Under the pieces are notes generated by a model. The model saw only the letters and a list, made by a program, of their open reading frames with translations. It ran no database searches and had not been told where the DNA came from. Positions 1 to 8,394 of a stretch of DNA of 64,000 bases are shown here, in pieces; position 1 is the first letter of the stretch; the number at the start of each line of letters is the position of its first letter. Source of the stretch: JBBEBE01 sp040882505 (lineage in GTDB: Bacteria; Bacteroidota; Rhodothermia; Balneolales; Balneolaceae); assembly GCA_040882505.1 (NCBI GenBank), contig JBBEBE010000010.1, positions 1-64,000 of the forward strand. Direction: 5' to 3'. Both the position numbers and the translations under genes were made by a program.

Positions 1-17
1 ATCTCCTTTAAGACCCC

Positions 18-55
18 AAAAAAGCCTCCTTGTTGATCACAAGTGAGGCTTTTTT
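18..55 (+). terminator. Rho-independent terminator of a gene left of the window
   Basis: A perfect 11-bp stem (18-28 with 45-55) is extended inside by a second 5-bp stem (29-33 with 39-43) and ends in six T residues. It probably ends a plus-strand gene lying left of the window. The A-rich left arm would also provide a U-tract on the minus strand, so it may work in both directions. Confidence 0.8.
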
Positions 56-153
56 CGTTTAGTACCTCCTTTGTATATTATAGGGTGTCAAAATGTACCG
101 GTATATGGATTGCCGGTTTCAGAGGAAAGAATGATTAACGATATCAATCTCTT

Positions 154-1683
154 GTGGATACGAATATTTTGAATAGATTGCAGGTCAAAGAAGATTTTCA
201 AACGTTTCTAACCACCTATCAAGATCGTTTGAAAGAGCTCTTTATGGGACGACTCCAGGAAGATGAGTTTTCCACAAAAAGGGGGCTTCCACCGTATGTG
301 CTTCGACAAGTATTGGAGTGCAATCCACTGTCGACATTTATCCCGGAAGGGTTTGGCGGGCGTGGTGCACGCACTCATGAAGCATTGTCCATGCTTGAAG
401 CATCATCCTATCAGTCGTTGCCTCTGTCCTTGATGATGGGAATTAATGGAGCACTGTTTCTTCAACCACTGGCAAACTATGCAGATGAAGAGGTAAAAGA
501 ACGTGTTTTTGGACGTTTTTTGAGAAAGAAGAACATGGGAGGCCTCATGATTACAGAGCCTGATTTTGGCTCTGATGCTCTTCGAATGCAGACGAGTTTC
601 GAAGAACAAGATGGAGATTATCGTGTTCAAGGATTGAAGCATTGGGCTGGATTGACGGGGTGGGCAGACTTTTGGCTCATTACTGCTCGTGGACTCAACA
701 AGAGTGGTGAGTTGGGACGGGATATCGGTTTCTTCATCCACGAAACCGACCGTGGTGGGATTGAGGTGGAAGAGTATTACAAAAATCTTGGTCTTTACAT
801 GCTTCCTTACGGGCGAAACAAGATTGATATCCAGGTTCCCAAGAGCTATCGCTTGAAACCGAGAAGTACTGGAGTAACCATGATGCTGGATATACTGCAC
901 AGAAGTCGGTTGCAGTTTCCGGGGATGGCTACCGGTTATTTGAAACGAATGTTGGATGAAGGTGTCATTCACTGTAAAGAACGTTTTGTTGGTGGGTCTT
1001 CACTGATTGAATATGATCAAGTTCGGGAACGACTGGCTCGACTTCAGTCCTATTTTACAGTCAGTTCGGCCATGAGTTATTTTACCAGTACCAATGTGTC
1101 GATCAATGATGACACATCCAGAATGGATCTTGAAGCGAATTCGATCAAGACAGTTTCAACAGACTATATGCAGTCTGCCGCACAGTCTCTGTTGCAACTT
1201 GTCGGTGCCAAAGGGTATCGATTGGATCATATTGCGGGGCGTTCCCTCGTGGACAGTCGACCCTTTCAGATCTTTGAAGGTTCCAATGACATTCTATATC
1301 AACAAATATCAGAATCCGTGATCAAGTTGATGAAAAGAGGAAAGGAGAGTAATCTCTATCGATTTTTGAGTGAGTATGCATTGACGGAGCGTGCGAGCGA
1401 TTATTTCCAGGAACTGCTCGATTTTGAACTGAATTTTCAGATGGCTCAACGCAAGCTCGTTCAGATGGGACGTGCAATCAGTCGAATCGTATCGCTGGAG
1501 ATGGTTCTTCGACTGGGAGAAAGCGGATTCCATAGTGACATGATCCATCATTCAATTCAGAGCCTGCAGGTCGAGATTGAAACGTTGATGTCGACATTCA
1601 AAAGCCAACCACACTCGGATATCGTCGAAGACTATACCGAGAATAGTTCCTGGCTTCAGTTTTTCCGACCCGTTACTTCCTGA
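154..1683 (+). CDS. Acyl-CoA dehydrogenase family protein
   Basis: Predicted FAD-dependent acyl-CoA dehydrogenase that introduces the alpha-beta double bond in acyl-CoA during fatty-acid oxidation. The 509 residues show the family's middle beta-domain signature (MITEPDFGSDA, about residue 132) and the C-terminal FEGSND stretch near residue 374, whose Glu occupies the position of the catalytic base in classical members. It is longer than usual (about 380-400), with an added C-terminal helical region. The start is GTG; an in-frame stop at 136-138 rules out anything upstream, and no good Shine-Dalgarno is visible. An acyl-CoA synthetase and a thioesterase occur near 10-12.5 kb. Chain-length specificity cannot be read. 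Confidence 0.88.
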   Translation: MDTNILNRLQVKEDFQTFLTTYQDRLKELFMGRLQEDEFSTKRGLPPYVLRQVLECNPLSTFIPEGFGGRGARTHEALSMLEASSYQSLPLSLMMGINGALFLQPLANYADEEVKERVFGRFLRKKNMGGLMITEPDFGSDALRMQTSFEEQDGDYRVQGLKHWAGLTGWADFWLITARGLNKSGELGRDIGFFIHETDRGGIEVEEYYKNLGLYMLPYGRNKIDIQVPKSYRLKPRSTGVTMMLDILHRSRLQFPGMATGYLKRMLDEGVIHCKERFVGGSSLIEYDQVRERLARLQSYFTVSSAMSYFTSTNVSINDDTSRMDLEANSIKTVSTDYMQSAAQSLLQLVGAKGYRLDHIAGRSLVDSRPFQIFEGSNDILYQQISESVIKLMKRGKESNLYRFLSEYALTERASDYFQELLDFELNFQMAQRKLVQMGRAISRIVSLEMVLRLGESGFHSDMIHHSIQSLQVEIETLMSTFKSQPHSDIVEDYTENSSWLQFFRPVTS

Positions 1684-1731
1684 AATAATTTCAGAAGTGC
1701 AGGGATCGTCGTTGTTATCTATTCCAACTGA

Positions 1732-2610
1732 GTGGACGTAAAGGGTATGGGCAAGAGCAGTGCTAGAGCAAGTGAAGGTGAAAAAGAGGCACTGGAGAAA
1801 TACCTTTTCCAGTTTTTGAATCTTGAAAAACAGTTTCCACTACTACCGGGAATCCGGAATCCGGAGGCACTTGCATCCATCATGGGTGTGGATCGTTCCG
1901 ATGTAGAGAAATGGAGAGTTCGTTATCAAGAGAATGCGCGTCAGGCAGCGTCTGAACTACTTCAGGAGGAAGAGATTTCAGAAGCGATCGATCAGCTGCC
2001 ATTTCGGGACGGAGAGACGATTATTGCTCTTGGTGATTCGATGACAGATGATCTGCAGGGCTGGTTTCAGATATTTCAGGAGTTGGTTCGACTAGCTCGG
2101 CCGGAGGACGAATACCACTGGGTGAATAGTGGTGTCTCCTACAATACAACATCTGAAGCACTCAGACGACTTCACAGGGATGTACTTTCCAGGAATCCTG
2201 ATTGGGTATTTGTCTCCTTGGGAACCTTTGACGGACAACGTCTGTCGTTTGCACCGGACCGGACGCTTATTCCGCTTTCCGAGACATGGGAAAATCTGAA
2301 TACCATTCAATCGGCTATCGGAACGGTGACCGAGAATCCAGTATTTTGGATTTCTCCTCCTCCGGTTATTGACGGTATGCTGGATCAAATGGATCTGTTT
2401 GATTTCCGGATTGATGCCTCGGACCTTCTACAAATTCGGGAGATCATCGCAAGCAAGTCGGGACATTTGGTCGATCCCGCTGGGCTACGGATGGGGAATC
2501 CACCGGAAGCATGGTATTATTTAAGCGACGGACTGCATCCATCACTAAGTGGGCATACAAACACAGTCCGGGAATTGGTTCTTTCATTTCAATCCAGTTC
2601 GGACGATTGA
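1732..2610 (+). CDS. SGNH/GDSL-family hydrolase
   Basis: Likely an esterase or acyl-hydrolase of the SGNH fold. The nucleophile block reads GDSMTD with Ser about residue 103, and the catalytic Asp/His block reads DGLHPS with Asp266 and His269. A SLGTFDG stretch stands where the oxyanion Gly/Asn blocks are expected. The first 90 residues are helical and charged, with a stretch (IMGVDRSDVEKW) that resembles a small DNA-binding-like helical module. No signal peptide, so probably cytoplasmic. The first start is GTG 1732; ATG 1747 is an equally good alternative. It lies 48 bp after the acyl-CoA dehydrogenase on the same strand. Substrate unknown. Confidence 0.75.
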   Translation: MDVKGMGKSSARASEGEKEALEKYLFQFLNLEKQFPLLPGIRNPEALASIMGVDRSDVEKWRVRYQENARQAASELLQEEEISEAIDQLPFRDGETIIALGDSMTDDLQGWFQIFQELVRLARPEDEYHWVNSGVSYNTTSEALRRLHRDVLSRNPDWVFVSLGTFDGQRLSFAPDRTLIPLSETWENLNTIQSAIGTVTENPVFWISPPPVIDGMLDQMDLFDFRIDASDLLQIREIIASKSGHLVDPAGLRMGNPPEAWYYLSDGLHPSLSGHTNTVRELVLSFQSSSDD

Positions 2611-2660
2611 TCGGAATCCCGGACGTTTTGTGCGAATGGGACGGTGGAATGTCCAGGAGA

Positions 2661-3320
2661 TTAGAGTTTCCAATTCAATGCGAGGAATGTCCAGGAAGGT
2701 TCTATTTGACGAGTAAGAGACTGTTCAGAAAGGTGAATGCGTGATACCCAATCCGGTTTCCCCATCTCAGCTTTCCAGCCAGCAATTCGTGGCAATTCAA
2801 TAATTGCGTTTCGATTGAAGATGGATGCGACCGCTCGATTCCGTTCGGCAAGTATGAATCGATCGACCAAACCGAATGCAAATCCGGCCCAAGCTCCGGA
2901 GCTTGAACCATATTGAAGCCCGTCCGATATGGGTTGATCGGCGATCAACATTCCCGCCACGCCGATCAATGCTCCTCCAGCAGCACCGTAGATCGTATCC
3001 AACAATACAATGATGGAACTGTTTCGCCCCTGATTGAATGTACCGGGAATGACCAGATCCCCATTTTCAGGCCGTTGAGTTGTATCCCAGGCCGCCATTC
3101 CAACGCCATAGAGAATACCGGAACCCAGTCCGATTCGGAGAGGTGCAAAATCGTCGCTGTTCTGGAGTCCCATGGCAGCAGCACCCAATAAGGAACCATT
3201 GATCGCACCGTTGAGCAGGTTTCCACCGAGGATTTCCTGAGTTTGTGCGTGAGCGGGTTTCAGGGTCGAAAAGAGAAGGAGGAGTAGCGTCAGTACCGGT
3301 AGAAGGAGTTGTCTCATCAT
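2661..3320 (-). CDS. Secreted or membrane glycine-rich protein of unknown function
   Basis: A 219-residue protein with a clear N-terminal signal sequence (MMRQLLLPVLTLLLLLF...AHAQ). It then has several glycine/alanine-rich segments (GSLLGAAAMG, YGAAGGALIGVAGM) that look like glycine-zipper membrane helices, and a C-terminal part ending in WTFLALNWKL, a beta-strand-like end typical of outer-membrane proteins. I do not recognise a family. The ORF extends upstream to 3389, but the signal peptide places the start at 3320 or 3317. Convergent with the SGNH hydrolase, divergent from nothing near. Probably envelope-located. Confidence 0.65.
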   Translation of the reverse strand: MMRQLLLPVLTLLLLLFSTLKPAHAQTQEILGGNLLNGAINGSLLGAAAMGLQNSDDFAPLRIGLGSGILYGVGMAAWDTTQRPENGDLVIPGTFNQGRNSSIIVLLDTIYGAAGGALIGVAGMLIADQPISDGLQYGSSSGAWAGFAFGLVDRFILAERNRAVASIFNRNAIIELPRIAGWKAEMGKPDWVSRIHLSEQSLTRQIEPSWTFLALNWKL

Positions 3321-3433
3321 ACGAATAGTGACTGGATGCGAATAACAATGTTGGCAACCCGATAACCGGATTGTTTTTTTATACCTCATTCTGGAGAGAA
3401 ACTACAAAAGTTTGTCAAGAGAATCCTGTTGTA

Positions 3434-4135
3434 TCAAGCCGGATCGGCAAGAGCAACAGGCAGAACCCGGCCATTGTAAAACCGATCTCCTTCTGTCAGG
3501 AATCCAGCGATGTAGCGACCCATGTCTGGAGCGGATACCGGGGCTTCGAATCCCGGGAAGGCCTGTTCAAGCATGTTGGTTTGGACGGCTCCCAGGCAGA
3601 GCGAATTGACATGTATTCCCAGGGGCGCCAACTCGTTTGCCAGACATTCGGCCAGGATGGAAACACCACTTTTCGTTGCGCTGTATGCCGACAATCCAGG
3701 AAATTTGGCACTTCCCTGATATCCACCCATGCTTCCGATCATCACAATGTGTGAAGGGTCGGCAAGGAAAGGGAGAAGATCACGAGTCAGTCGGGCAGGA
3801 GCCATTAAATTCACAGAAAACTGATTTTGCCAATCTTGATCGGTGAGTTCGACAAAAGGTTTGTTGATCAAGAGACCGGCATTGTGTACAAGCCCATCCA
3901 GTGCAAGCTGTCGATGCTTGATGTGGTGTATAATGTGTCGGAGACCGTCCGGTTTAGTCAGATCGGCATCCATGACAAAACAATCCGACTCACACTTTGA
4001 GCGTGTTTCCTCCAGCGCCTGTCGGTTCCGGGCAGTCAATGTCAGCTTGTGGCCCATCTTTGAGAGTTCGATGGCGGTTTCTCGTCCTATACCTCGACTT
4101 GCACCGGTAATCAGATAATGAGAAGGCCTGTTCAT
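3434..4135 (-). CDS. Short-chain dehydrogenase/reductase (SDR)
   Basis: Classical NAD(P)-dependent SDR of 233 residues. The nucleotide-binding motif TGASRGIG sits at the N-terminus, NAG occurs about one third in, and the catalytic YSATK motif follows a conserved Ser in the strand IVMIGSMGG. The start at 4135 (MNRPSHYLITG) puts the Rossmann fold at the very N-terminus; ATG 4147 is a possible alternative. It is divergent from the sensor kinase gene across 136 bp. The substrate cannot be inferred; relatives act on carbonyl and hydroxyl groups of many small molecules. Confidence 0.85.
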   Translation of the reverse strand: MNRPSHYLITGASRGIGRETAIELSKMGHKLTLTARNRQALEETRSKCESDCFVMDADLTKPDGLRHIIHHIKHRQLALDGLVHNAGLLINKPFVELTDQDWQNQFSVNLMAPARLTRDLLPFLADPSHIVMIGSMGGYQGSAKFPGLSAYSATKSGVSILAECLANELAPLGIHVNSLCLGAVQTNMLEQAFPGFEAPVSAPDMGRYIAGFLTEGDRFYNGRVLPVALADPA

Positions 4136-4271
4136 GGAACGTTTCATTTGGTTATGGGAATGACAACTGTCGAAGGGTATGGACTCCACCGGTGGGAATA
4201 AAGTGGAGATTGGTTATATTCGACCCAACTGATGGGTATCCTTCCAATTTGCGATTAACTGGCGATATCAC

Positions 4272-6104
4272 ATGAAACTAGGCGCGAAACTGCTACTTAG
4301 CTATTCGGCCATTGCACTTCTCGTATTCGGTGTAGGATTTGGTTCCTTTTTGTTGAATGAGCATGTAAAAAAAGACCTTCTCCAAGAAAATGAAGAGGGA
4401 ATCCGGGAACTACATCTCATTTCGGATCTTGAGTCTCAGCTACTCAACAGTCTGATTTTTACACGAAACACCTTGGTCGAGAAAAAGCGAAGAGACGAGT
4501 TACGACCGGACCAATTCCATCTTCTGCATCGAAATTCAGAAGCCGCTGTTCGCGAATCTCTTGCGCATTTGAGCCAGCGTTTTTCCCGATTCCAGTTGCA
4601 GGAGCCTCACCTCTATGAACGATATCGAACACCGGAAATCACCGCTCTTGAGGACACCCTGGCGGGAGCCTTTAGAATTTACCACTCACTTTTGGAGGAG
4701 TTGTTGGAATTGGATCAGGAAGAGCTGGAGTTGGCCGACGAGATGCTGGATCTGACGGTTGAACCCTATTTTCGGTCCACGTTGCTACCACTTCTGGATC
4801 GCTATCGCACCCTCAGAGAGAATCAGGTAGATGAGAACCTCATACATTTTGAAGATCGTGTTGGAGCAAATACACGCTGGATTATCGGCCTGACCAGTAT
4901 TGCTCTACTACTTGCTTCGGTGTTGAGCCTATGGATGATTCGATACATGATTCATCCTCTTCGTACCCTGACGGAAGCTGCAGATCGAATCGGATCGGGG
5001 AATTTGAGTAATCGAATCAACATTGAAACGGGAGATGAACTTGAACAACTGGGTAGCTCGTTCAATCGAATGGCAGAGAATTTGAATCGAACGATGGTTA
5101 CCAAAGAGTACGTCAACAACATCATACAGTCGATGGGAGACATGCTGTTGGTGACGACACCCGATCTGAAAATGGAGTTGGTCAATCGCCGTTTGACGGG
5201 AATTTTGGGCTACAAAGAGGAGGATCTGATCGGGGAATCACTCTCGATGCTCTTTGACAAAGAGGCGTATGATTCTGTCCAAGCCGTTTTGGCCCGGAGA
5301 ACACCGGGTCACCTGGAGATCAGAATGAAGCGAAAGGATGATACGTTTGTCCCTGTCAACCTGAATGAGTCTGAACTGTTGGAATCGGCTCGGCCGAGCA
5401 AGAAACGTGTGTTCGTATTCAGCGATATTACGACGTTGAAAGAGGCCGAAATGAAGGTACATGAATCTCTCAAGGAGAAGGAAGTTCTGTTGGCAGAGAT
5501 TCATCACCGGGTCAAGAACAATCTGGCAGTCATTTCAGGACTGCTTGAGATGCAGGTATGGTCGCTATCACAAGAGGATAGTGCAAATATCGACGCATTA
5601 AAAGAGAGTCAATTACGAATACAATCCATTGCTCTGGTCCATGAGTTGCTCTATCACTCCGAGAGTTTTTCCCGTATAGATCTCTCTCAGTATATCGACA
5701 AATTACTGCTTGCCATACAAAAAACTCACCGGCGAAGTGGGCGTGAAGTTGAATTGGAATTGGATTTGGAAGATCTTCAATTGACGATCAATCAGGCGAT
5801 TCCAGTTTCGTTGATTCTGAATGAACTGGTGGTCAACGCCTACAAGCATGCATTTTCTGAAAGGGACAAAGGGAAAGTGACCATTCAGTTGCACTGGGAA
5901 GGTGACGAGGCCATTTTGGTTGTGGAAGACAACGGGGTTGGACTTCCCGAACCATTCAATCCAATGACCAACAAATCGTTGGGGATGACATTGGTTCGAA
6001 CCCTGGCTCGCCAAATCCATGCAAAATTGGATGTGGGCAATCGACGATCTGGATCTACAGGTGCACGTTTTTCCCTTCGGTTCCACCCGGAATCAACCAC
6101 TTGA
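4272..6104 (+). CDS. Membrane sensor histidine kinase (HAMP-PAS-HisKA_2)
   Basis: A 610-residue inner-membrane sensor kinase. It has a transmembrane helix at about 8-27, a mainly helical periplasmic segment, a second helix about 203-226, a HAMP linker to about 280, and a PAS domain about 282-395. The dimerisation helix contains the HisKA_2-type motif EIHHRVKNNL (His411/412), followed by an HATPase domain with an N-box (LNELVVNAYKHAF) and G-boxes (DNGVG, LGMTLV). HisKA_2 kinases often signal to response regulators encoded elsewhere, and no response regulator is present nearby, so it is an orphan. The start ATG follows a region with no strong ribosome-binding site. The ligand is unknown. Confidence 0.9.
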   Translation: MKLGAKLLLSYSAIALLVFGVGFGSFLLNEHVKKDLLQENEEGIRELHLISDLESQLLNSLIFTRNTLVEKKRRDELRPDQFHLLHRNSEAAVRESLAHLSQRFSRFQLQEPHLYERYRTPEITALEDTLAGAFRIYHSLLEELLELDQEELELADEMLDLTVEPYFRSTLLPLLDRYRTLRENQVDENLIHFEDRVGANTRWIIGLTSIALLLASVLSLWMIRYMIHPLRTLTEAADRIGSGNLSNRINIETGDELEQLGSSFNRMAENLNRTMVTKEYVNNIIQSMGDMLLVTTPDLKMELVNRRLTGILGYKEEDLIGESLSMLFDKEAYDSVQAVLARRTPGHLEIRMKRKDDTFVPVNLNESELLESARPSKKRVFVFSDITTLKEAEMKVHESLKEKEVLLAEIHHRVKNNLAVISGLLEMQVWSLSQEDSANIDALKESQLRIQSIALVHELLYHSESFSRIDLSQYIDKLLLAIQKTHRRSGREVELELDLEDLQLTINQAIPVSLILNELVVNAYKHAFSERDKGKVTIQLHWEGDEAILVVEDNGVGLPEPFNPMTNKSLGMTLVRTLARQIHAKLDVGNRRSGSTGARFSLRFHPESTT

Positions 6105-6217
6105 TAACAACGATGTCCTGATGGATCTGATATTTTCGTTGGTCGGAACTCAAGATCCCGTCCAGACTTCATCGGTCGTACGTGAAACGTTCAAAAAGAA
6201 TCAAAAGCTTCCCTGTT

Positions 6218-6604
6218 ATGAAAATGGAACATATTGCACTCAATGTCCCGGATCCGGTTCAAATGGCTCGTTGGTATTGCAATCACTTGGGCTTGAACAT
6301 TGTCAAGAAGAGTGAGGATGCCCCCTGGATGACTTTTTTGGCCGATGACAGTGGTCAAATTATGATAGAAATCTACTGCAATCCAAGTGATCAGGTCCCT
6401 GATTATGCATCCATGGATCCATTGGTTCTTCATTTGGCATGGATCTCGGATCATCCGGATCAGGACAGATCCCGTCTTGAAAAAGCAGGGGCAACCACTG
6501 TCAGCAGCGAACATTTGCCGGATGGGTCTCATTTGGTCATGATGCGGGACCCTTGGGGTGTCGCTTTGCAACTCTGTAAAAGGGCGACACCCATGCTTCG
6601 CTAA
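6218..6604 (+). CDS. VOC (glyoxalase/bleomycin-resistance) family protein
   Basis: A 128-residue protein of the vicinal oxygen chelate fold. It begins MEHIALNVPDP, the usual first beta strand carrying a metal-ligand His, and ends with DPWGVALQLCKR, the typical last strand of the second beta-alpha-beta module. An upstream GTG at 6182 is in frame, but homologous VOC proteins begin at the ...EHIALNV strand, so ATG 6218 is preferred. It overlaps the 3' end of the convergent KduD gene by 4 nt. The reaction is unknown; a role in carbohydrate metabolism beside kduD/kduI is possible only by proximity. Confidence 0.75.
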   Translation: MKMEHIALNVPDPVQMARWYCNHLGLNIVKKSEDAPWMTFLADDSGQIMIEIYCNPSDQVPDYASMDPLVLHLAWISDHPDQDRSRLEKAGATTVSSEHLPDGSHLVMMRDPWGVALQLCKRATPMLR

Positions 6605-7392
6605 TGTCTCGGATCATCCGGCCGTCCAATCGTGGCTAGTATTCCGCCATCGACGTAGAGGATGTGTCCGTTTACAAAATTACTTGCTGCAGAAGCCAGA
6701 AAAACGGCAGCACCCTTTAAATCGTCAGGGGTCCCCCAACGTCCCGCTGGTGTTCGTTTCAGGATGAACTCGTGTAGTGGATGGCCTTCCGTTCGAATGG
6801 GTTTTGTCTGTTCGGTTGCAAAGTAACCGGGTCCGATTCCATTGACCTGAATGTTGTGACGTGCCCACTCGGTTGCCATGGAGCGGGTCAACATTTTGAG
6901 CCCGCCCTTTGCTGCTGCGTAGGCTCCGACATTGTCCCGTCCCAGCTCACTCATCATGGAGCAAATATTGATCACTTTTCCCTGCTTGCGTCGAATCATC
7001 TGTGAAACGACTGCCTGTGTCACAATGAATGGACCCGTTAGATCTACATCCAACACCTCTCTGTATTCTGAAGGTGACATCTCGAGTAGAGGAGTGCGCC
7101 GAATAATTCCCGCATTATTGACAAGAATGTCAATCGGTCCTGTTTTCTTTTCGAAGGAGTCAACGGCTTGACGTACAGCAGATTCATCTGTAACATCAAA
7201 TAGACTGCCGGTAACCAAATATCCTTCTGAACGGTAGATCTCGACAGCTCTTTCAAGTCGGTCGGGTGTATGACCATTGATGACCAACTCTGCTCCAGCT
7301 TCTCCCAAACCACGAGCCATAGCCATTCCCAGCCCGTGGGTGCCTCCCGTAACCAAGGCTCGTTTTCCGGTCAAATCGAACAAGTTGGTCAT
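6601..7392 (-). CDS. kduD: 2-dehydro-3-deoxy-D-gluconate 5-dehydrogenase (KduD-like SDR)
   Basis: A 263-residue SDR that in this context should reduce 2,5-diketo-3-deoxygluconate to 2-keto-3-deoxygluconate. Visible motifs are the NAD-binding TGGTHGLG, NNAG, the catalytic Ser in INICSMMSELG and YAAAK, plus a C-terminal YVDGG. Family membership overlaps with gluconate 5-dehydrogenase; the decisive clue is the directly upstream kduI, with only 2 nt between kduI stop and this start, which implies one transcript. The product would feed the KDG kinase/aldolase route. Those later genes are not in the window. Confidence 0.87.
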   Translation of the reverse strand: MTNLFDLTGKRALVTGGTHGLGMAMARGLGEAGAELVINGHTPDRLERAVEIYRSEGYLVTGSLFDVTDESAVRQAVDSFEKKTGPIDILVNNAGIIRRTPLLEMSPSEYREVLDVDLTGPFIVTQAVVSQMIRRKQGKVINICSMMSELGRDNVGAYAAAKGGLKMLTRSMATEWARHNIQVNGIGPGYFATEQTKPIRTEGHPLHEFILKRTPAGRWGTPDDLKGAAVFLASAASNFVNGHILYVDGGILATIGRPDDPRH

Positions 7393-7394
7393 GA

Positions 7395-8249
7395 CTACCT
7401 CAGTTGGTTGGGTTCAATAACATCCATATCTCCATAATCCAGGTTCTCTCCACCCATTCCCCAGATAAAGCTGTAGGATCGGGTACCTGCCCCGGAGTGG
7501 ATAGACCAAGGAGGGGAGAGGACCGCCTGACGATTCTGTACCCAGATGTGACGAGTCTCTTCCGGTGTTCCGAGAAAGTGACAGACGACAGATTCATCCG
7601 GGAGATTCAGATAGAGATAGGCTTCCATTCGCCGGTCATGAATGTGGGCCGGCATGGTATTCCATACACTTCCGGTCATGAGCGTCGTCATTCCCATCTG
7701 AAGCTGACAGGTCTCGACTCGTGAATGAACCAGATATTTATGGATCACCCGATGGTTGGACTCTTCGAGACTGCCGAGTTCTACGGTTTCGGCGTCCTCT
7801 TTCGAGACGGTTTCTGTCGGGTAGGAGCAATGTGCCGGTGTTGAATTGAGGTAGTAGCAAGGGGAATCCCCGTCACCCTCCAGAAATTCGACAGACTCTG
7901 TTCCCTGACCCACATAGAGAGCATCGTGAGCATGAAGCGTATGGATGTCCCCATCGACCCGGACGGCTCCCGGTCCGCCGATATTGATAATTCCCAGCTC
8001 CCTTCGTTGTAGAAAGAAATCAGCTTTTTGTGGGTCGACCGGATCGAGTACAAGTGGAGAGGATCCCGGCATTGCACCTCCAACCATCATCCGGTCATAG
8101 TGAGTGTAGACCCATTGAATGGAGTCGTGTGAGAACAAGGAATTCAGAAGCATCTCCTTGCGGATTTTTTCTGTAGACCACTGTGAAAAACTTTCGGGGT
8201 CGGTTGCAAAACGTGTCGTGTAAAACGTTGGCATGTCAATTGAATTCAT
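7395..8249 (-). CDS. kduI: 5-dehydro-4-deoxy-D-glucuronate isomerase
   Basis: Cupin-fold ketol-isomerase converting 4-deoxy-5-ketouronate (from unsaturated pectin, alginate or glycosaminoglycan oligomers) to 2,5-diketo-3-deoxygluconate. The sequence closely follows the E. coli KduI pattern: RRELGVINIGG-like (RRELGIINIGG), DALYVG, ETCQLQMGMT, WNTMPAHIHDRRMEAY with the two metal-binding His and the Glu, SIHSG and FIWGMGGEN. Starting at 8249 gives 284 residues, close to the E. coli length of 278; an upstream ATG at 8279 would add ten. Transcribed before kduD and divergent from the LctP-type permease over 145 bp, so the three genes may share control. No regulator gene lies beside them. Confidence 0.95.
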   Translation of the reverse strand: MNSIDMPTFYTTRFATDPESFSQWSTEKIRKEMLLNSLFSHDSIQWVYTHYDRMMVGGAMPGSSPLVLDPVDPQKADFFLQRRELGIINIGGPGAVRVDGDIHTLHAHDALYVGQGTESVEFLEGDGDSPCYYLNSTPAHCSYPTETVSKEDAETVELGSLEESNHRVIHKYLVHSRVETCQLQMGMTTLMTGSVWNTMPAHIHDRRMEAYLYLNLPDESVVCHFLGTPEETRHIWVQNRQAVLSPPWSIHSGAGTRSYSFIWGMGGENLDYGDMDVIEPNQLR

Positions 8250-8394
8250 CAAAGTTCGGTGTAACGAATCTTGCTTCAAGATATCAAAAAAATGAGACGG
8301 ACTCGCCTGTTGCTATTCGTAGTCTGGTTCCCGTTCTCGGAGAAATTTCTTATTCTCTTCGGCACAATGATGAGTTCAATCTGACTGGTGTATC

